Part shown: piece after piece, positions 1 through 11,028 of the stretch
How positions within the stretch are numbered: position 1 is the stretch's first letter
Layout: each line of letters starts with the position of its first letter
Source: Proales similis
Lineage: Eukaryota; Rotifera; Eurotatoria; Ploima; Proalidae
Reading direction: 5' to 3'
Assembly (NCBI GenBank): GCA_019059635.1
Contig: JAGVRJ010000011.1
Coordinates: forward strand, 1,364,001 to 1,428,000
Length of the DNA stretch: 64,000 nucleotides
Program-made: the position numbers and the translations under genes
Notes under the pieces: generated by a model
What the model was told of the DNA's origin: nothing
What the model saw: only the letters and a program-made list of their open reading frames with translations
The model's database searches: none

Positions 1-1172
1 GCTTGAGCTAGACGAGTGAGCGAGCGAATGAGCGAGTCATTGGGCTTCGAATCTTCAACCGATCGCCTACCTCCATAAGAGGGTCGAACAAGTGCTCGTT
101 CAGGGCCAAGAGGACATCAGATATGGCTTTGTTCAGGTCGGTGTCCTCGTTCATCAGCGAATCGACGTCCAGACCGAGCGCAATCTTGAATTTTAAGGGA
201 GCAGGGTCTAAAATTTAGCTCACAAACCCTAAAGCACCGGCCTTTACCTGAGAAATAATGTCCATGGTCACTTTGTTGAGTTCAGGCATCAGCTCAATGT
301 AGCCCGACTCGGAGTATTTCGAGCGCAGCTTGTCGATGAACTGGTCGGCCTTCAGATTGAATGACTCGATCGCGTTTAAGATGACGCTGAAATTGGCCAA
401 TTTTATCCCGAGACTCAAATCATTCGCTCGGCAACCGATGCCTACCTTCGATGGAAGCCTGGGTTGAAGAAAGCGCGTCTCAGGCGCCATTCAGCCTCGT
501 CGATTTCGGTTACAAGGCCTTTGCCCAGCAGCCTGAGCTCAGCCCATGTAGGTTTTTCTTTCAATGAATGGCGAGATGGCCTTACCGTTCTTTAAATGGC
601 GCTGCTATTTTTGAGTATGCTTGATTTGTTTTTGGAAAGTTTGGCTGCTCGTCGATAGCCACTGTCTTTACAAACACTAAGAAAATGGTTTTTTGTTCTT
701 AACGCAGTTAGATAGACGCACCCTGATACCATCCGGATCGGAGAGTACAACCAGAACATTTCCCAGAAACCTTATTTTGTAAATAGGGCCGAAAACCTTT
801 GACCTGAATGTAAATTGAAAGGGAAAAATCTTTTTGAATTCTGAATAGTTTAACACTTATTATTACCATTCAATGAGGACATCCGAAAACTTGGCACCTT
901 TTTTTATTTTCGCCATTATTTCCAAGTAGTTACCAAAAATAAAGCCAGATAGTCTTTTGGATGATGGGGTCACAGAAAAAGGAAATTTTCAATCAGCTTG
1001 AAATGATTCGAGCTGACTTTGCCTACCCATTTGCAGCCGGACCAGGCAGATGCTCGTACTTGCGCAAATGTCTGTAGCGTCTCACAACGAAATAGGCCAA
1101 GGCGGTCGAGCCGAGAGCCAAAAGGGTCGCGCCGATATGTACCGTTCTTGAAGCAACCAGTTGTCTAAGCAT
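1..1172 (-). CDS. CYP46: CYP46-like cytochrome P450, copy 1 (N-terminal part; 3' part beyond the window)
   Basis: Membrane-anchored P450 monooxygenase, most like vertebrate CYP46A (sterol 24-hydroxylase); the substrate here is unknown. The start codon is at 1170-1172 and opens MLRQLVASR followed by a hydrophobic anchor and the proline-rich hinge HLPGPAA. Short GT-AG introns separate exons covering LSGFIFGNY, the PNFPKAY-type region, the RRAFFNPGFHR helix-C region, the DQFIDKLRSKYSESGY exon and the MNEDTDLNKAISDVLLALNE exon. The last visible coding base is about 71; bases 1-70 are intron. The I-helix, ExxR and haem-Cys exons lie left of the window, so activity cannot be judged. It is the leftmost of three head-to-tail copies. 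The stretch 1-510 is nearly identical to 3009-3520 in copy 2, introns included, whereas upstream exons are more divergent. Confidence 0.85.
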
Positions 1173-1937
1173 CGCTTTGCTCAACTTTCAAGTTCTTTAC
1201 TAATTTTGTGCATAAACAGGGTTTGATCGAATTTTTCTAAACATTTCTCTAGATGAGGGAGAGAAAATAATTCAGGACCTTGATCTTGATTATGCAGGCT
1301 CAAGTACCTTTTTAAGCTATTAATCTTCATGAACCATAGATCTTATTTTTGCCTGTAAATCTTTTATTTAGCATGGTTTGATTCGATTACATCACGAAAA
1401 CAAAACGCACTTGACAATTGCTGGCCGGATCTTTTCGGCTTGGTGAGGTGGCTTAGACACAAACAAAACTTGTGGAGCAAATCTGTCCAAGAGATTTTCC
1501 AATGCATTTAATATTGAGATTGTCCTAAATCGTCAAACACCCAAAAATATTGAACCAGAATAAACAAACCACTGAGCTTTCTAAAAATTTTCGACCGCAG
1601 TCAAGTTATTTCCTCTAGCAATCAAGAATGTTGAGTCTTTATTCAGATCTGATCCGACTGGAATTCTGTTAATTATATCAGTGTAAGCAACCTCAAAGGG
1701 GTCGAATGCATCCAATTTTAAGATAAAGTCATATTTTTAATTTCTTAAAAGTGAGCCCAGGAATATGTCAGCAAGTTGGACAAGCCTGGTCCCCTGCTCT
1801 CATCTCTAAGTTTTATTTTCCTTTTAAAAAAATTCAGCTTTGAAATACTCTGGCTGTTGTTGGAAACTAAAAAAGTCTTTTCGGTAATCGAACTACGGAT
1901 AACTAATGCCTGGCCTGGTTGATGGTGAAGGTGAAAC
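1173..1937. other. Intergenic: copy 1 upstream region, P450 relic and copy 2 3' flank
   Basis: About 1173-1330 resembles the upstream flank of copy 2 (4183-4320; both contain a shared stretch ending ATTATGCAGGCTCAA), so promoter DNA was duplicated with the gene. About 1371-1510 matches the 3' end of copy 3 in broken form (separate entry). From about 1511 to 1937 I see no gene, only AT-rich sequence. Confidence 0.6.
1371..1510 (-). pseudogene. Decayed P450 3'-end relic
   Basis: The plus-strand block beginning GCATGGTTTGATTCGATT at 1371 matches the block at 4394 that holds the last codons of copy 3 and its 3' flank. The match resumes at about 1440 with GAGGTGGCTTAGAC, compared with GAGGTGGCTAAGAC at about 4573 next to the haem-binding exon. 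The intervening coding exon is deleted and the frame is lost. It is best explained as the trapped end of an upstream P450 gene left by tandem duplication. It has no coding capacity. Confidence 0.6.
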
Positions 1938-4182
1938 TCAGCTGCGCGCTATCAAATTGACACGGCAACCGTCTTTTGGACGCATAGTGAACGCCTCAAG
2001 TGCGTCGAACGATTGATTCGGGTCTGATTTTATGTCAAAGCTCTTGACAAGCTTGGCGAGTAGAATTTTCGCCTCGATCTAGCCGAACAGGGTGAGACAT
2101 TGAGCTGAAGCTTGAGCAGCTGTTGAAAACTTACTCGAGCAAAGTTTTGTCCGATGCAGTTGCGAGGCCCCAACCAGAACGGGAAGTATGTGTAGTTAGT
2201 GATTCTGAACAAATGAGTTGCGCAAGTCGCAGAGAGTGAATTTCGACTGCTCACGTGTTCTTCTTGGAAAAGTCGGAGCCTTCCAGAAAGCGCTCGGGAA
2301 TAAATCGATCCGACTGAGGGTAATAGGCTTCAGTGCGAGTCATGCCCATTGCCGGAATCTTGGAAGGAACACTTAAAATTCGCGTGAGAGGGTGTGAGGG
2401 GCACTATGTTAATTACGGAAATTCGGCTGCCGGCCGGTATGAACTGACCGCACAGGGTCGTGTCTTTGGTTGCTGTTCGGCCGAAGAAAATCGCCACTGG
2501 CCACATGCGCAACGCTTCTTTTATAGCACAGGAAGCGTATTCCATTTTGCTCGCCATTTCGTAAGTGATGACCGTCTGCGGACTAGGCATAAAGCTGTCG
2601 ACCTCCTCCTGCAGTCTGCGTCAATTGAATAAGAATGATGCGGTAAAGAGAGAGAAAGGGATTTAAAACCGTTTTAGAACGTCCGGATTGCGGCCAAGCT
2701 CTTGAATGCAAAAGCCCAGAGTGTTGGCGGTTGTTTCTTGTCCGGCGATGAAAAACGTCAAAAAGTCGTCGATGAGACGCTCCATTTCAAGTTGACTCTC
2801 GCCTTCACATTTTGGCGAAATGGTCTTGTGGATTTAGGTGATTCGAGATGTGGCTTACCGCTCTGCTTGATGATCGTGGTCAAGATGTCCTTTTTCTCAA
2901 AGTTCTCGTCTCGCATCTCTTCGAATCGTTGCTCGATCTTTTGTCTGGAAAAGCGGCGCAGGCTCTTGATCAGTTTCCGGTAGCCGCGAATCTTGGCGAA
3001 TTTGCTAGGCTTGAGCTAGACGAGTGAGCGAGCGAATGAGCGAGTCATTGGGCTTCGAATCTTCAACCGATCGCCTACCTCCATAAGAGGGTCGAACAAG
3101 TGCTCGTTCAGGGCCAAGAGGACATCAGATATGGCTTTGTTCAGGTCGGTGTCCTCGTTCATCAGCGAATCGACGTCCAGGCCGAGAGCGATCTTGAATT
3201 AAAAGAGAACTCCCTCTTAACTTGAGAAGCAAACGCCAAAGCACCGGCCTTTACCTGAGAAATAATGTCCATGGTCACTTTGTTGAGTTCAGGCATCAGC
3301 TCAATGTAGCCCGACTCGGAGTATTTCGAGCGCAGCTTGTCGATGAACTGGTCGGCCTTCAGATTGAATGACTCGATCGCGTTTAAGATGACGCTGAAAT
3401 TGGCCAATTTTATGCCGAGTCTCAAATCATTCGCTCGGCAACCGATGCCTACCTTCGATGGAAGCCTGGGTTGAAGAAAGCGCGTCTCAGGCGCCATTCA
3501 GCCTCGTCGATTTCAGTTACAAGGCCTTTGCCCATCAGCCTTATTCATGCTCGAAGAAATTGTCTATTCAAAAAACGGTGAGACGGCCTTACCTTTCTTT
3601 GAACGGCGCTGCTATTTTTGAGTAGGATTGATAGGCTTTGGGAAAGTTTGGCTGCTCGTCAATAGCCACCGTCTTGACAAGGACTTCCATGCAGAGTTTT
3701 TTAATAAAAACGGTTTTATAGTTGTACCTTGATTCCATCAGGATCGTTGACAATAATCAGCACTTCTCCCAGAAGTTGAACTTTGTAAATGGGACCGAAA
3801 ACCTTTGACCTGAATGTAAATTGAAAGGGCAAAATCTTTTTTAGTTTTGAATGGTTTAAAACGAATGATTACCATTCAATGAGGAGATTCGAAAACTTGC
3901 CGCCCTTTTTAATTTCTGCCATCAGTTGGCTGTAGTTGCCAAAAATAAAGCCAGACAGTCTTTCAGTGAGAAAGGCATAAAGTGTTCGTTTTGACCCTAT
4001 TTGAATGATTCGGGATGGAGTCTGGTTTAGATTTACCCACTGGCAGCCGGACCAGGCAAATGCTTGTACTTGCGCAAATGTCTGTAGCGTCTCACAACGA
4101 AATAGGCTAAGGCGGTCGAGCCGACGGCCAGAAGGGCTACGCCGATCTGGGCCGCTCTTGAAGCAGCCAGTTGTCTAAGCAT
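1938..4182 (-). CDS. CYP46: CYP46-like cytochrome P450, copy 2 (complete)
   Basis: Full-length microsomal P450 of about 500 residues in roughly a dozen exons. The start at 4180-4182 gives MLRQLAASRAAQIG, then a hydrophobic anchor and a PGPAA hinge. The I-helix exon reads FLTFFIAGQETTANTLGF. The K-helix ExxR motif is in KEALRMWPVAIFF. The haem loop is FWLGPRNCIGQNFAR (FxxGxxxCxG; axial Cys present). The last exon, after an intron starting GTAAGTTTTC, ends RVNLIARS with the stop at 1938-1940. The run YTYFPFWLGPRNCIGQ closely matches the CYP46A haem region. All hallmark motifs are intact, so it is probably functional; substrate and physiological role are not inferable. An intron at 3540-3592 splits PFKER from LMGKGL; copy 3 lacks it. 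Confidence 0.9.
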
Positions 4183-4409
4183 CGCTATGCTCTACTTTCA
4201 AGTTCTTTTTTAAATTTTGCATAAGAAGCGTCTGCGTGATTTTTCAATATTTCTCCAGAAGAGGCTGAGAAAATTATTTGAGACCTTGATCTCGATTATG
4301 CAGGCTCAAATGCTATTTATCATTTTTAAATATTTTAGCCATTATCTACATTAAGCAAAACTTTTATTTTTCTCATCTATATATTTTATTTAGCATGGTT
4401 TGATTCGAT

Positions 4410-6563
4410 TCAATCACGAGGCGTTAAGCGCACTCGACAGCCGCTGGCCGGTCGCATCGTGAACGCCTCGATCGAGCCGAATATCTGGTCGGGATCGGCT
4501 TCGATCTCAAAGTTACGAATCAGCTTGGCCAGCACAATCTTCGCCTCCATCTTCAATTTCGAATCAATTAGGCTTGTTGAGGTGGCTAAGACTCAAACAG
4601 AATGTACCCGAGCAAAGTTCTGTCCAATGCAGTTGTGCGGCCCGAGCCAGAACGGAAAGTAGGTATAACTGCTTATTCTGGAGCGAGGCTCTTGAGCAGG
4701 AATGCTCAATTAGGGCAAAGTCGAGTCCCAACTTACTTGTTTTGCTTGGCGAACTCGCTGCCTTCCACAAAGCGTTCGGGTATGAATTGAGAGGCGTTTG
4801 GAAAAACGGACTCTTCTCTTGCCATTGGGATGGTCGGTATCTGCGAGCAGGGTCACAGTCAGTGAACGGAAAGAGATGAGGACAAAAGTACGAGAATGTG
4901 GCTGCCGGCTGGGATGCGGTGTCCGTTGATGACCGTCTCTTTTCGGGCCAGACGATGAAAGGCGATCGCTACCGGCCATTTTCGAAGCGTCTCTTTGAGC
5001 ACGCACGACAAATATTCCATTTTGTTGACGGTCTCGTAGCTCAGCTGGAAGTGTCCGTTGGGCATATTGGCGTCCACCTCTTCTCGGAGTCTGAGTCGAT
5101 CGATTGATTTGAAAGCGAGTCTAGACTCGTCCACAGCTTGTTTTACTTTTTCAATATCTGTGGACTGCGGCCGAGCTCCATCACGCAGAAGGCGATCGTG
5201 CTCGCAGTGGTCTCTTGGCCGGCTATGAAAAACGTCAAAAAGTCGTCGATCAAATCCTCCATGTTGATTTCGCTCTGTTCTGTAGGCGCCATTAGACCGA
5301 CTCCGATCCAACACAAACTTGGCAAATGCAAGTAAGCACTCACTCGACTCTTGAATGGTTACGGTCAGAATGTCCTTTTTCTCAAAGCCCGAGTCGTTAA
5401 TTTCGGCGAATCGCTGCTCGATTTTAGCTCTGGCGAACTGCCTCAGCTCTCTGATCTGATTTCGGTAGCTTCTCACCTGTGTCCACTTGCTCGGCTTGTA
5501 CTGTTCGGGTTCAAGAGAAGTTCTGAGCTGTTTTGCATTAAACAAAGCGAGCTACCGGCATCAGAGGGTCATTAATCAACTGACACGTGCCGGCCAATAC
5601 TTCGGATATGTTTCGGTTAAGATCAGTCTTGTCGTCGTGAAGAGACTCGACGTCAAGGCCAAGAGCGATCTGTGTCACACAAAATCTGAATCGCTTGCGG
5701 CACTGATTGACCTTCTGCCTTGTACCTGGGAGATGACGTCCATGGCCACTTTGTTCAAATCGGGCAGGAGTTCAAAGTACTGCGACTGACGCTCTGCTCT
5801 GCTCTGCATCTTTCTTATAAACTGATCGGCCTTCTCGTTGAACAGATCGGCCGCGTTCGTGATTACACTATTTTGCAGCGGAGTGAAATACGGCGATTCG
5901 GTTGACTGAGCAGTGTCTACTTGCGATGGAATCCGGGATTGAAAAATGCTCTCCTCACTTTCCAGACCTGGTCGTCAGTGACCGTCTCAAGACCGCGTCC
6001 GAGAAATCTTTCGTTAAACGGGTAGCCCATTACTTTGTAGACTCCGTCGTATTTGGGGAAATCGATGTAATCGTCGACTGCGATTTTCTATCAACGAGTC
6101 TATTGGTCGAATTGGCCGTCTACGGTCGGTGTCTTGTCTCAACTTACTTTGATACATTCGGCGTCATTGACCACCACCATCAAGTCGCCCAATACCTGAA
6201 TTTTGAACACTTTGCCGTATTTTTGCCGCCTTTAGAGGCAAATTAATGAGGCAGAGAAGACGCAGAGTTGAATTTGCCCGACCAGTGAAGCAACAAGTCG
6301 TTGAACATGTGGCCTTTGCCCATGTACTCGAGCACTTGGTTGTAGTTGCCGAACAAGAAGCCAGACAGTCTTGAGAAATGGCGTCACAGTTACAATCTGC
6401 ACGCTGGCTCTCGAGTTGAGACTTACCCGCCCGCGTTCGGTCCAGGCAAGTGTCTGTGTCGCCAGCGCAGACGAAAGCGCTCAATGAAAAAATAGGCCAA
6501 AGCCGACGAGCCCAATGCGATCGCCGTCAACGCAACCGCTTCTTTTGCTCTTATTTGCAGCAT
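4410..6563 (-). CDS. CYP46: CYP46-like cytochrome P450, copy 3 (complete, diverged)
   Basis: Third tandem P450. The start at 6561-6563 opens MLQIRAKEAVALTAIALG (membrane anchor), followed by HRHLPGPNAGG. The exon LSGFLFGNYNQVLEYMG joins through a 53-nt intron to HWRQKYGKVFKIQVLG, with a canonical GT donor inside TGGTCGGG. The I helix is FLTFFIAGQETTASTIAF, the ExxR motif is in KETLRKWPVAIAF, and the last exon is MEAKIVLAKLIRNFEIEAD...RLTPRD with the stop at 4410-4412. The helix-C segment PFNERFLGRGLETV sits in one continuous exon where copies 1 and 2 have an intron. A TATAA on the minus strand at about 6652-6656, 88 nt before the ATG, may be its core promoter. It is the most divergent of the three and probably the oldest paralogue. 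Confidence 0.88.
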
Positions 6564-6651
6564 TTTGATGATAGAAAGTTGCCGTTTGCTGGGTATTTTC
6601 GCTCCGCGCTTCTTCTCTTGCGTATTCTGGCTTCTTTTCCCGCGCTCGCTC

Positions 6652-6656
6652 TTATA
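6652..6656 (-). promoter_or_regulatory. TATA box of P450 copy 3
   Basis: TGTGTATAAG on the minus strand, 88 nt upstream of the ATG, is followed by pyrimidine/purine-rich 5' UTR sequence. It is the only TATA-like element in the 6564-6919 gap, which otherwise holds the 3' flank of SLC35B1 and no further gene. Confidence 0.4.
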
Positions 6657-6919
6657 CACAGACTCTGATAAAGTTTTATGATAATTCAGACTTTGACGAG
6701 TAATTGCCAAACTGATGTCGAATGTGGAGCAATGCAACGCGTCTACTTGTCTGCGCTGCCTTCACCTCGAACCACATGTCTTTGCCTAGCCCTGAACCAA
6801 GGCCTAGATCTAGACCAACTCAAGTCCTCAACTTAACAGCCCTCAGGCTCGCACCGTCAAACACTCAGTTGATGAATAAAATGATTTATTTGTTAAGAGA
6901 ATAACGCTGCTGCACAAAT

Positions 6920-8198
6920 CTACTTTTCTTTGACTTTTTTTATCTCTTTGCCGAATTTGCTGTCGAGGCCGAGGCCGGCGAACACCATGACGGTGCCGAG
7001 CCACTGCATCTGCGTCATCGGATGGTTGAAGATGAAAATGGAGCCGAGTACAGTGAAGAACTTGCGCGTCGTAGTTATTAGCGAGCAAGTCAACGGACCA
7101 AACGTGGTGATGGTCGTGAAGATAAAGTGCTTGATAACGCCTTCAGACATTTGAGACCCAAGCAAGTTTGAAGTGTCTTTACCTGTCCGACGCTGCCCAG
7201 AATGGCCAGCAAGGCGATGTAGCCCAGCACGATCGGATATTTCTCCACAAATATCATGAATTCGAACATTTCGCCGGTGAGCAAGATCGCTGGTGGAGGA
7301 GACACAAGTTAATTTGATTGTTTAGAACGCGTGCCGGCCGCTTACCGATGAACAAGTAGAGACACGACCAAATGTTCATGCTGTACATCATGCGATGCGG
7401 TTCGATGTTCTGTCCGCTCTTGAGTCGATCCTGAATGGCGCCGGTGAAGCCGTCCATGGCAAGCGAGAGCAACACCAGCATCTCGCCGTAGCCGATCAGT
7501 GCAAACGGATGATTCGGCAACGGGTCGTCAACGGGCTCTTTTTGCTTCTTGTCTTTGTGCATGAAGAGAACGATGCCTGGCGAAGACGCCGGTGAATTCA
7601 TTTTGACTCAAGTGCCGAGTTTGCAAGTTGGCTCACCCGAGACAACCATCAGAATGGCGAGGTATTTGACGAGCGGATAGCGCTTGCCGGCCAGCAGAAC
7701 GCCAAGCACCATCACTGGCACCGGCTTGGTCGACTTGCCGATCACCTGCGTCGGATAGGAAATGTGCTGGAGCGCTTCGTTGCTGGCCAACATGGCTATC
7801 AAGTAGGTCAGCGAGCAGAGCGGGAACATCCAGTTTCTGCCAGACGATAGGCGCGAGCCCGAGCTAAACTGAAGTGCAACTGAAACAGATCGGCCATGAT
7901 TGCCTTGAGTCAGACTTTAAGTTAGCAGCAGAGACGTTTACCGAACGAGACCAAGGCGTTTGCTACACATTGGGCAAACACGAGACAGTAGGTGAATGTG
8001 AAGCGGTCGCTCTTCTCGCCGTACTTTGTCTTTGTGCTTTTGAAGAGCGTGAGAATGCGGTGCATTAGGAGCAGAGGCCCAGAGCTTGCTTGCTTACATC
8101 CACTCTTGAATGATGCCGAATATCCAGTAGAACACGAATATGCCCACAAAGCATTTGAAGAACTCAAATTTGGAGGCTTTGGCCACTTTGGGCTGCAT
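6920..8198 (-). CDS. SLC35B1: SLC35B1-type ER nucleotide(-sugar) transporter
   Basis: Multi-pass ER membrane carrier of about 320 residues, homologous to SLC35B1 (described as a UDP-galactose-type and ATP/ADP ER exchanger). The start at 8196-8198 gives MQPKVAKASKFEFFKCF, then GIFVFYWIFGIIQEW. A split codon joins this to ITKTKYGEKSDRFTF, which matches the human ITRGKYGE region. The signature exons SYPTQVIGKSTKPVPVM and FGPLTCSLITTTRKFFTV are intact, and MQWLGTVMVFAGLGLDSKFG precedes a lysine-rich tail ending KVKEK, a KxKxx ER-retrieval signal. Introns are about 50-70 nt. The stop is at 6920-6922. It lies between the P450 cluster and the ANGEL gene on the same strand. Confidence 0.93.
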
Positions 8199-8662
8199 GC
8201 TGCTATTCGCAATCGAACGATTCGAGCCGCGCTATTGATCAATTTATTGATTAATTCAGTCGCAAGGAGAGAAAAATGCGTTCTGAACGCCGTCTGAATA
8301 CTCGACGTGCTTTGATTTGTTGAGTTTTGTTTGCAACCACATCTGACGTGGCTTGCACTCATTTGACGCTCTTTGCCATTTGTCTTATGAGCCGCGATAA
8401 CCATCAGACGGCAATTATTTCCTGTCAACGCTCATTCGATCTTGGCCAAGACATTTCACGCCGCTTCTGTTTATGGTCAAGGCAAGCTGGACGTCATTGT
8501 CCTTCGCCATTTTATTTTGCTTCAACCGGTAAATTAAACACAAACAGGCACAGAGGGAGGGATAGAGAGAGACGAACAGAATGGAAGAACTGGAAGAATG
8601 GAAGAACAGACTGGAAGAAATGAGAAGACAGCATGAAACACTAAATTGAATGGTGGGCTCGT
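8199..8662. other. Intergenic gap with purine-rich repeat
   Basis: Upstream flank of SLC35B1 and 3' flank of the ANGEL gene. About 8550-8635 is an imperfect GAGGGA/GGAAGAA purine repeat. No gene seen. Confidence 0.5.
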
Positions 8663-10459
8663 TTAGTCGAGCGAGAACTTGGCCGCGAGCAGGAAATGAT
8701 CCGACGGGTAGTACTTTGACGGCAGAGTGGTGTTGAACAGTTGATCCAACGTGAACAGTTCGAGCCGTCCGACGACTCGAAGCGGCGGCTTAACAGTCAA
8801 CTCGCCGGTCTGCGCATCGGCGCCGGACGTAATCTTAATCTCTTCGGTCTTTAGCACCGTGTCCTGGTCTAATCGTTGCTCCTCGAGCACTCTCAGCTCT
8901 TGAAAAGTGTCCAATTGAACGCGTTGAACGTCGCTTGTGCCCGAGTGGTAGAATATGTAGTCGACTATGCGATGATCGTAGTCGACACACGAGGTCACTT
9001 CTGCCTGTTTGCTAGAGTCGTTGAAATGCTTGTAAACCGATTTGAACTTGAACGGATGCGAGAGGTGGCGTCCGCCGAACTTCCAGTATTCGTCCAGACT
9101 CAAGTTGACCAGCGCCTTGATCAGCTGGTTGTCCGTGTTCAAATGCTGCTCAGCGTCTTTGAGGCGCTTTTCAACTTGCTCCTTGAACTGGCAGCGATCG
9201 CTGATGCCCAACGACTCGGGCAGAATTGTGTTTTGAATGCATACTGGCGAACGGCTGCTCGAGTGCTGACCACTGAGCACGTTTCGCACGAGCTCTTTGT
9301 AGTCGAACAGATTCGACTTGAACACAAACTCGTAGAGCTTTGAGTTGTTTACACAATTAAAGTCGCCGCACAATATGGTCGGATGATAGAGGAACTCGAC
9401 GCGGTTCTGCGAGTCGAGTCGCCAGCTCTTGTAGGCCATTTTGTCCATTCGAGCGAAGAGAAGCTGAAGCTGAGCGAGCTTGCAGTCGCCTCTTTTCGGA
9501 TTGTACAACAGGTGAGTGGTGCTCACGCACAAGTGCTCATGGGCGCCCGCCGCTCGGCTCGAGTCTGCTTTCACTCTCAGCAGGAGAATGAGCGCAACGT
9601 TTTCACTTTAAACCGGCTCGTGTGACTTTGTGGCCCCGCAATTCTCGTCTAAGTGCAGCCCTTACCGACACAGTGTTTCCACGCCGGGCACGTAATAGTC
9701 GACAAGGTCTTTGCTCACCAGACTGAACTTCCTGGCCTTGTAGCAGATCGAGCAGCCGTCGGTTTTCAGCTGACCGTAGCGCTTCTTGAAAAAGCATTTG
9801 TAGCCTTTTTTAAGCGTTTCACTTGGTGAACGCTGCCGCAGATGGAACGTTTCTCAGCGGTTACCTAGACTGCGCATTCGTGGCATGAAAAACTCCCTGA
9901 ATTGATCTTCTTGCATTTCTTGGAAGCAGTAGATCTGGACATGGAAATGGCCTGAGTTAACCAGAACAGAACGAGTCGGGCGGCACTCACGTCGGCGTTC
10001 AGGTCCTTGAGTTGGCGAAGTATTTTATGTTTGCGGTTGTTCCAGTCGACAAAGCTCGGATGAATGCTTCGGTAGAGCGCTTGATTCTGCTCGACCAGAT
10101 CGGGCGCGAGCAGATTGTAGCTGCAGATTTTAAAGTTGAACGCTGCAGAGCTGGTCGACGCAGCTTCGTCGACAGGCGGCGGCAGCCTTCGCTCGTCAAG
10201 CTCATACTGCCAACGACGTCGACGGGGCAGAAATCGGTTGTAGGCTCGTCGTAGGGGCTGCTCTGGCGCCGTTTGCGGACTAGCGCTGGCAGTTGACCAC
10301 TTTATTTGTTGTGCTGCGAATTCTAATCGATTCTGGCTGATTGCGAGCGCTCTGGTCAAGCCGCTTACCTTGAACGCCATGTCGGAGGCAATCTTGAGAC
10401 AACTGCTCTTTAACTTGCTCATTAGACGACTCATCATTCTGGGCCGCTGCTTCATCCAT
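8663..10459 (-). CDS. ANGEL: ANGEL-family endonuclease/exonuclease/phosphatase protein
   Basis: EEP-fold (CCR4/nocturnin superfamily) protein of about 515 residues, closest to ANGEL1/2; vertebrate ANGEL2 acts on RNA 2',3'-cyclic phosphate ends. The best start is 10457-10459 (MDEAAAQNDESSNEQVKEQ). In that frame the 55-nt intron (GTAAGC...TTCGCAG) joins correctly to AQQIKWSTAS, while the longer unspliced frame (MKQRPRMM) does not. Core motifs are KICSYNLLAPDLVEQN, the catalytic Glu in YCFQEMQEDQF, STTHLLYNPKRGD, LCGDFNCVNNSKLYEF, VDYIFYH and the final YPSDHFLLAAKF. All metal/phosphate-site motifs are present. An extended segment lies between the GDFN motif and VDYIFYH. It is divergent from CDK20 across a 569-bp gap. 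Confidence 0.88.
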
Positions 10460-11028
10460 TCTAGGGCTTTAAATTAAAACGCACATATCAACAACCAGAA
10501 CACTATCGCATCGCGCTCTCAAATGCGCATAATTTGCTTCATGTTGTGCATTTTGAACTATCGAAAAGTCGTCGCTAGCCGTGCATTCGCAAACACCCAC
10601 ATGAGCACATTCACGAGCCGAGTGAGTGCTCAGTGTTTTATTCTCGCTTCCCGTCTCTTTCATTCTTTTGGCGTTCAATGTGAACTTTTATTCTGTTCTT
10701 GAGTGATCGCACAAGAACGATAACGAAACATGTACCGACTCGACGACGACGACGACGACGACACAGGCTTGCCCTCGACATTCTCTTTTATCTGGCTGCT
10801 TCGAAATTGTTTTTCTCTTGTCCTCCTGTCTTATTTTCCTGATGCCTTCATGCGAGTGAAATTTTCGAGATTGTTCGAATAGAAATCTTGGGTCAGAGTC
10901 CCGATCGAACAGGCCAAGTCTATTTCCTGGTCTGCTCGTTAGGCTAAGGAGAGTTTGGTTGTCATGGAAACGCGCTGATTCAGGTTAGGTTTTGTGTCTT
11001 GCTCGAGCGGCCGTCGAACGCTGACAAA
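10460..11028. promoter_or_regulatory. Divergent intergenic region between ANGEL and CDK20
   Basis: The 569 bp must hold the promoters of both divergent genes. It contains a GAC trinucleotide run (about 10742-10761). No TATA box is obvious and no coding exon is recognised. Confidence 0.45.

Noticed and set aside
6239-6310. A GC-AG intron in P450 copy 3
   Set aside because: A canonical GT donor a few bases upstream (TG|GTCGGG) restores HWRQKYGKVF and matches the donor position of copies 1 and 2.
10376-10455. ANGEL start at 10455 (MKQRPRMMSRL...)
   Set aside because: That frame requires reading through an obvious GTAAGC...GCAG intron; the ATG at 10459 splices in frame and gives an ordinary acidic N terminus.
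10999-11028. N-terminal extension of CDK20 before MDKFNILG
   Set aside because: The extension begins at TTG, not ATG, and CDK20 proteins begin directly before the xxILGxxGEGAHG motif.
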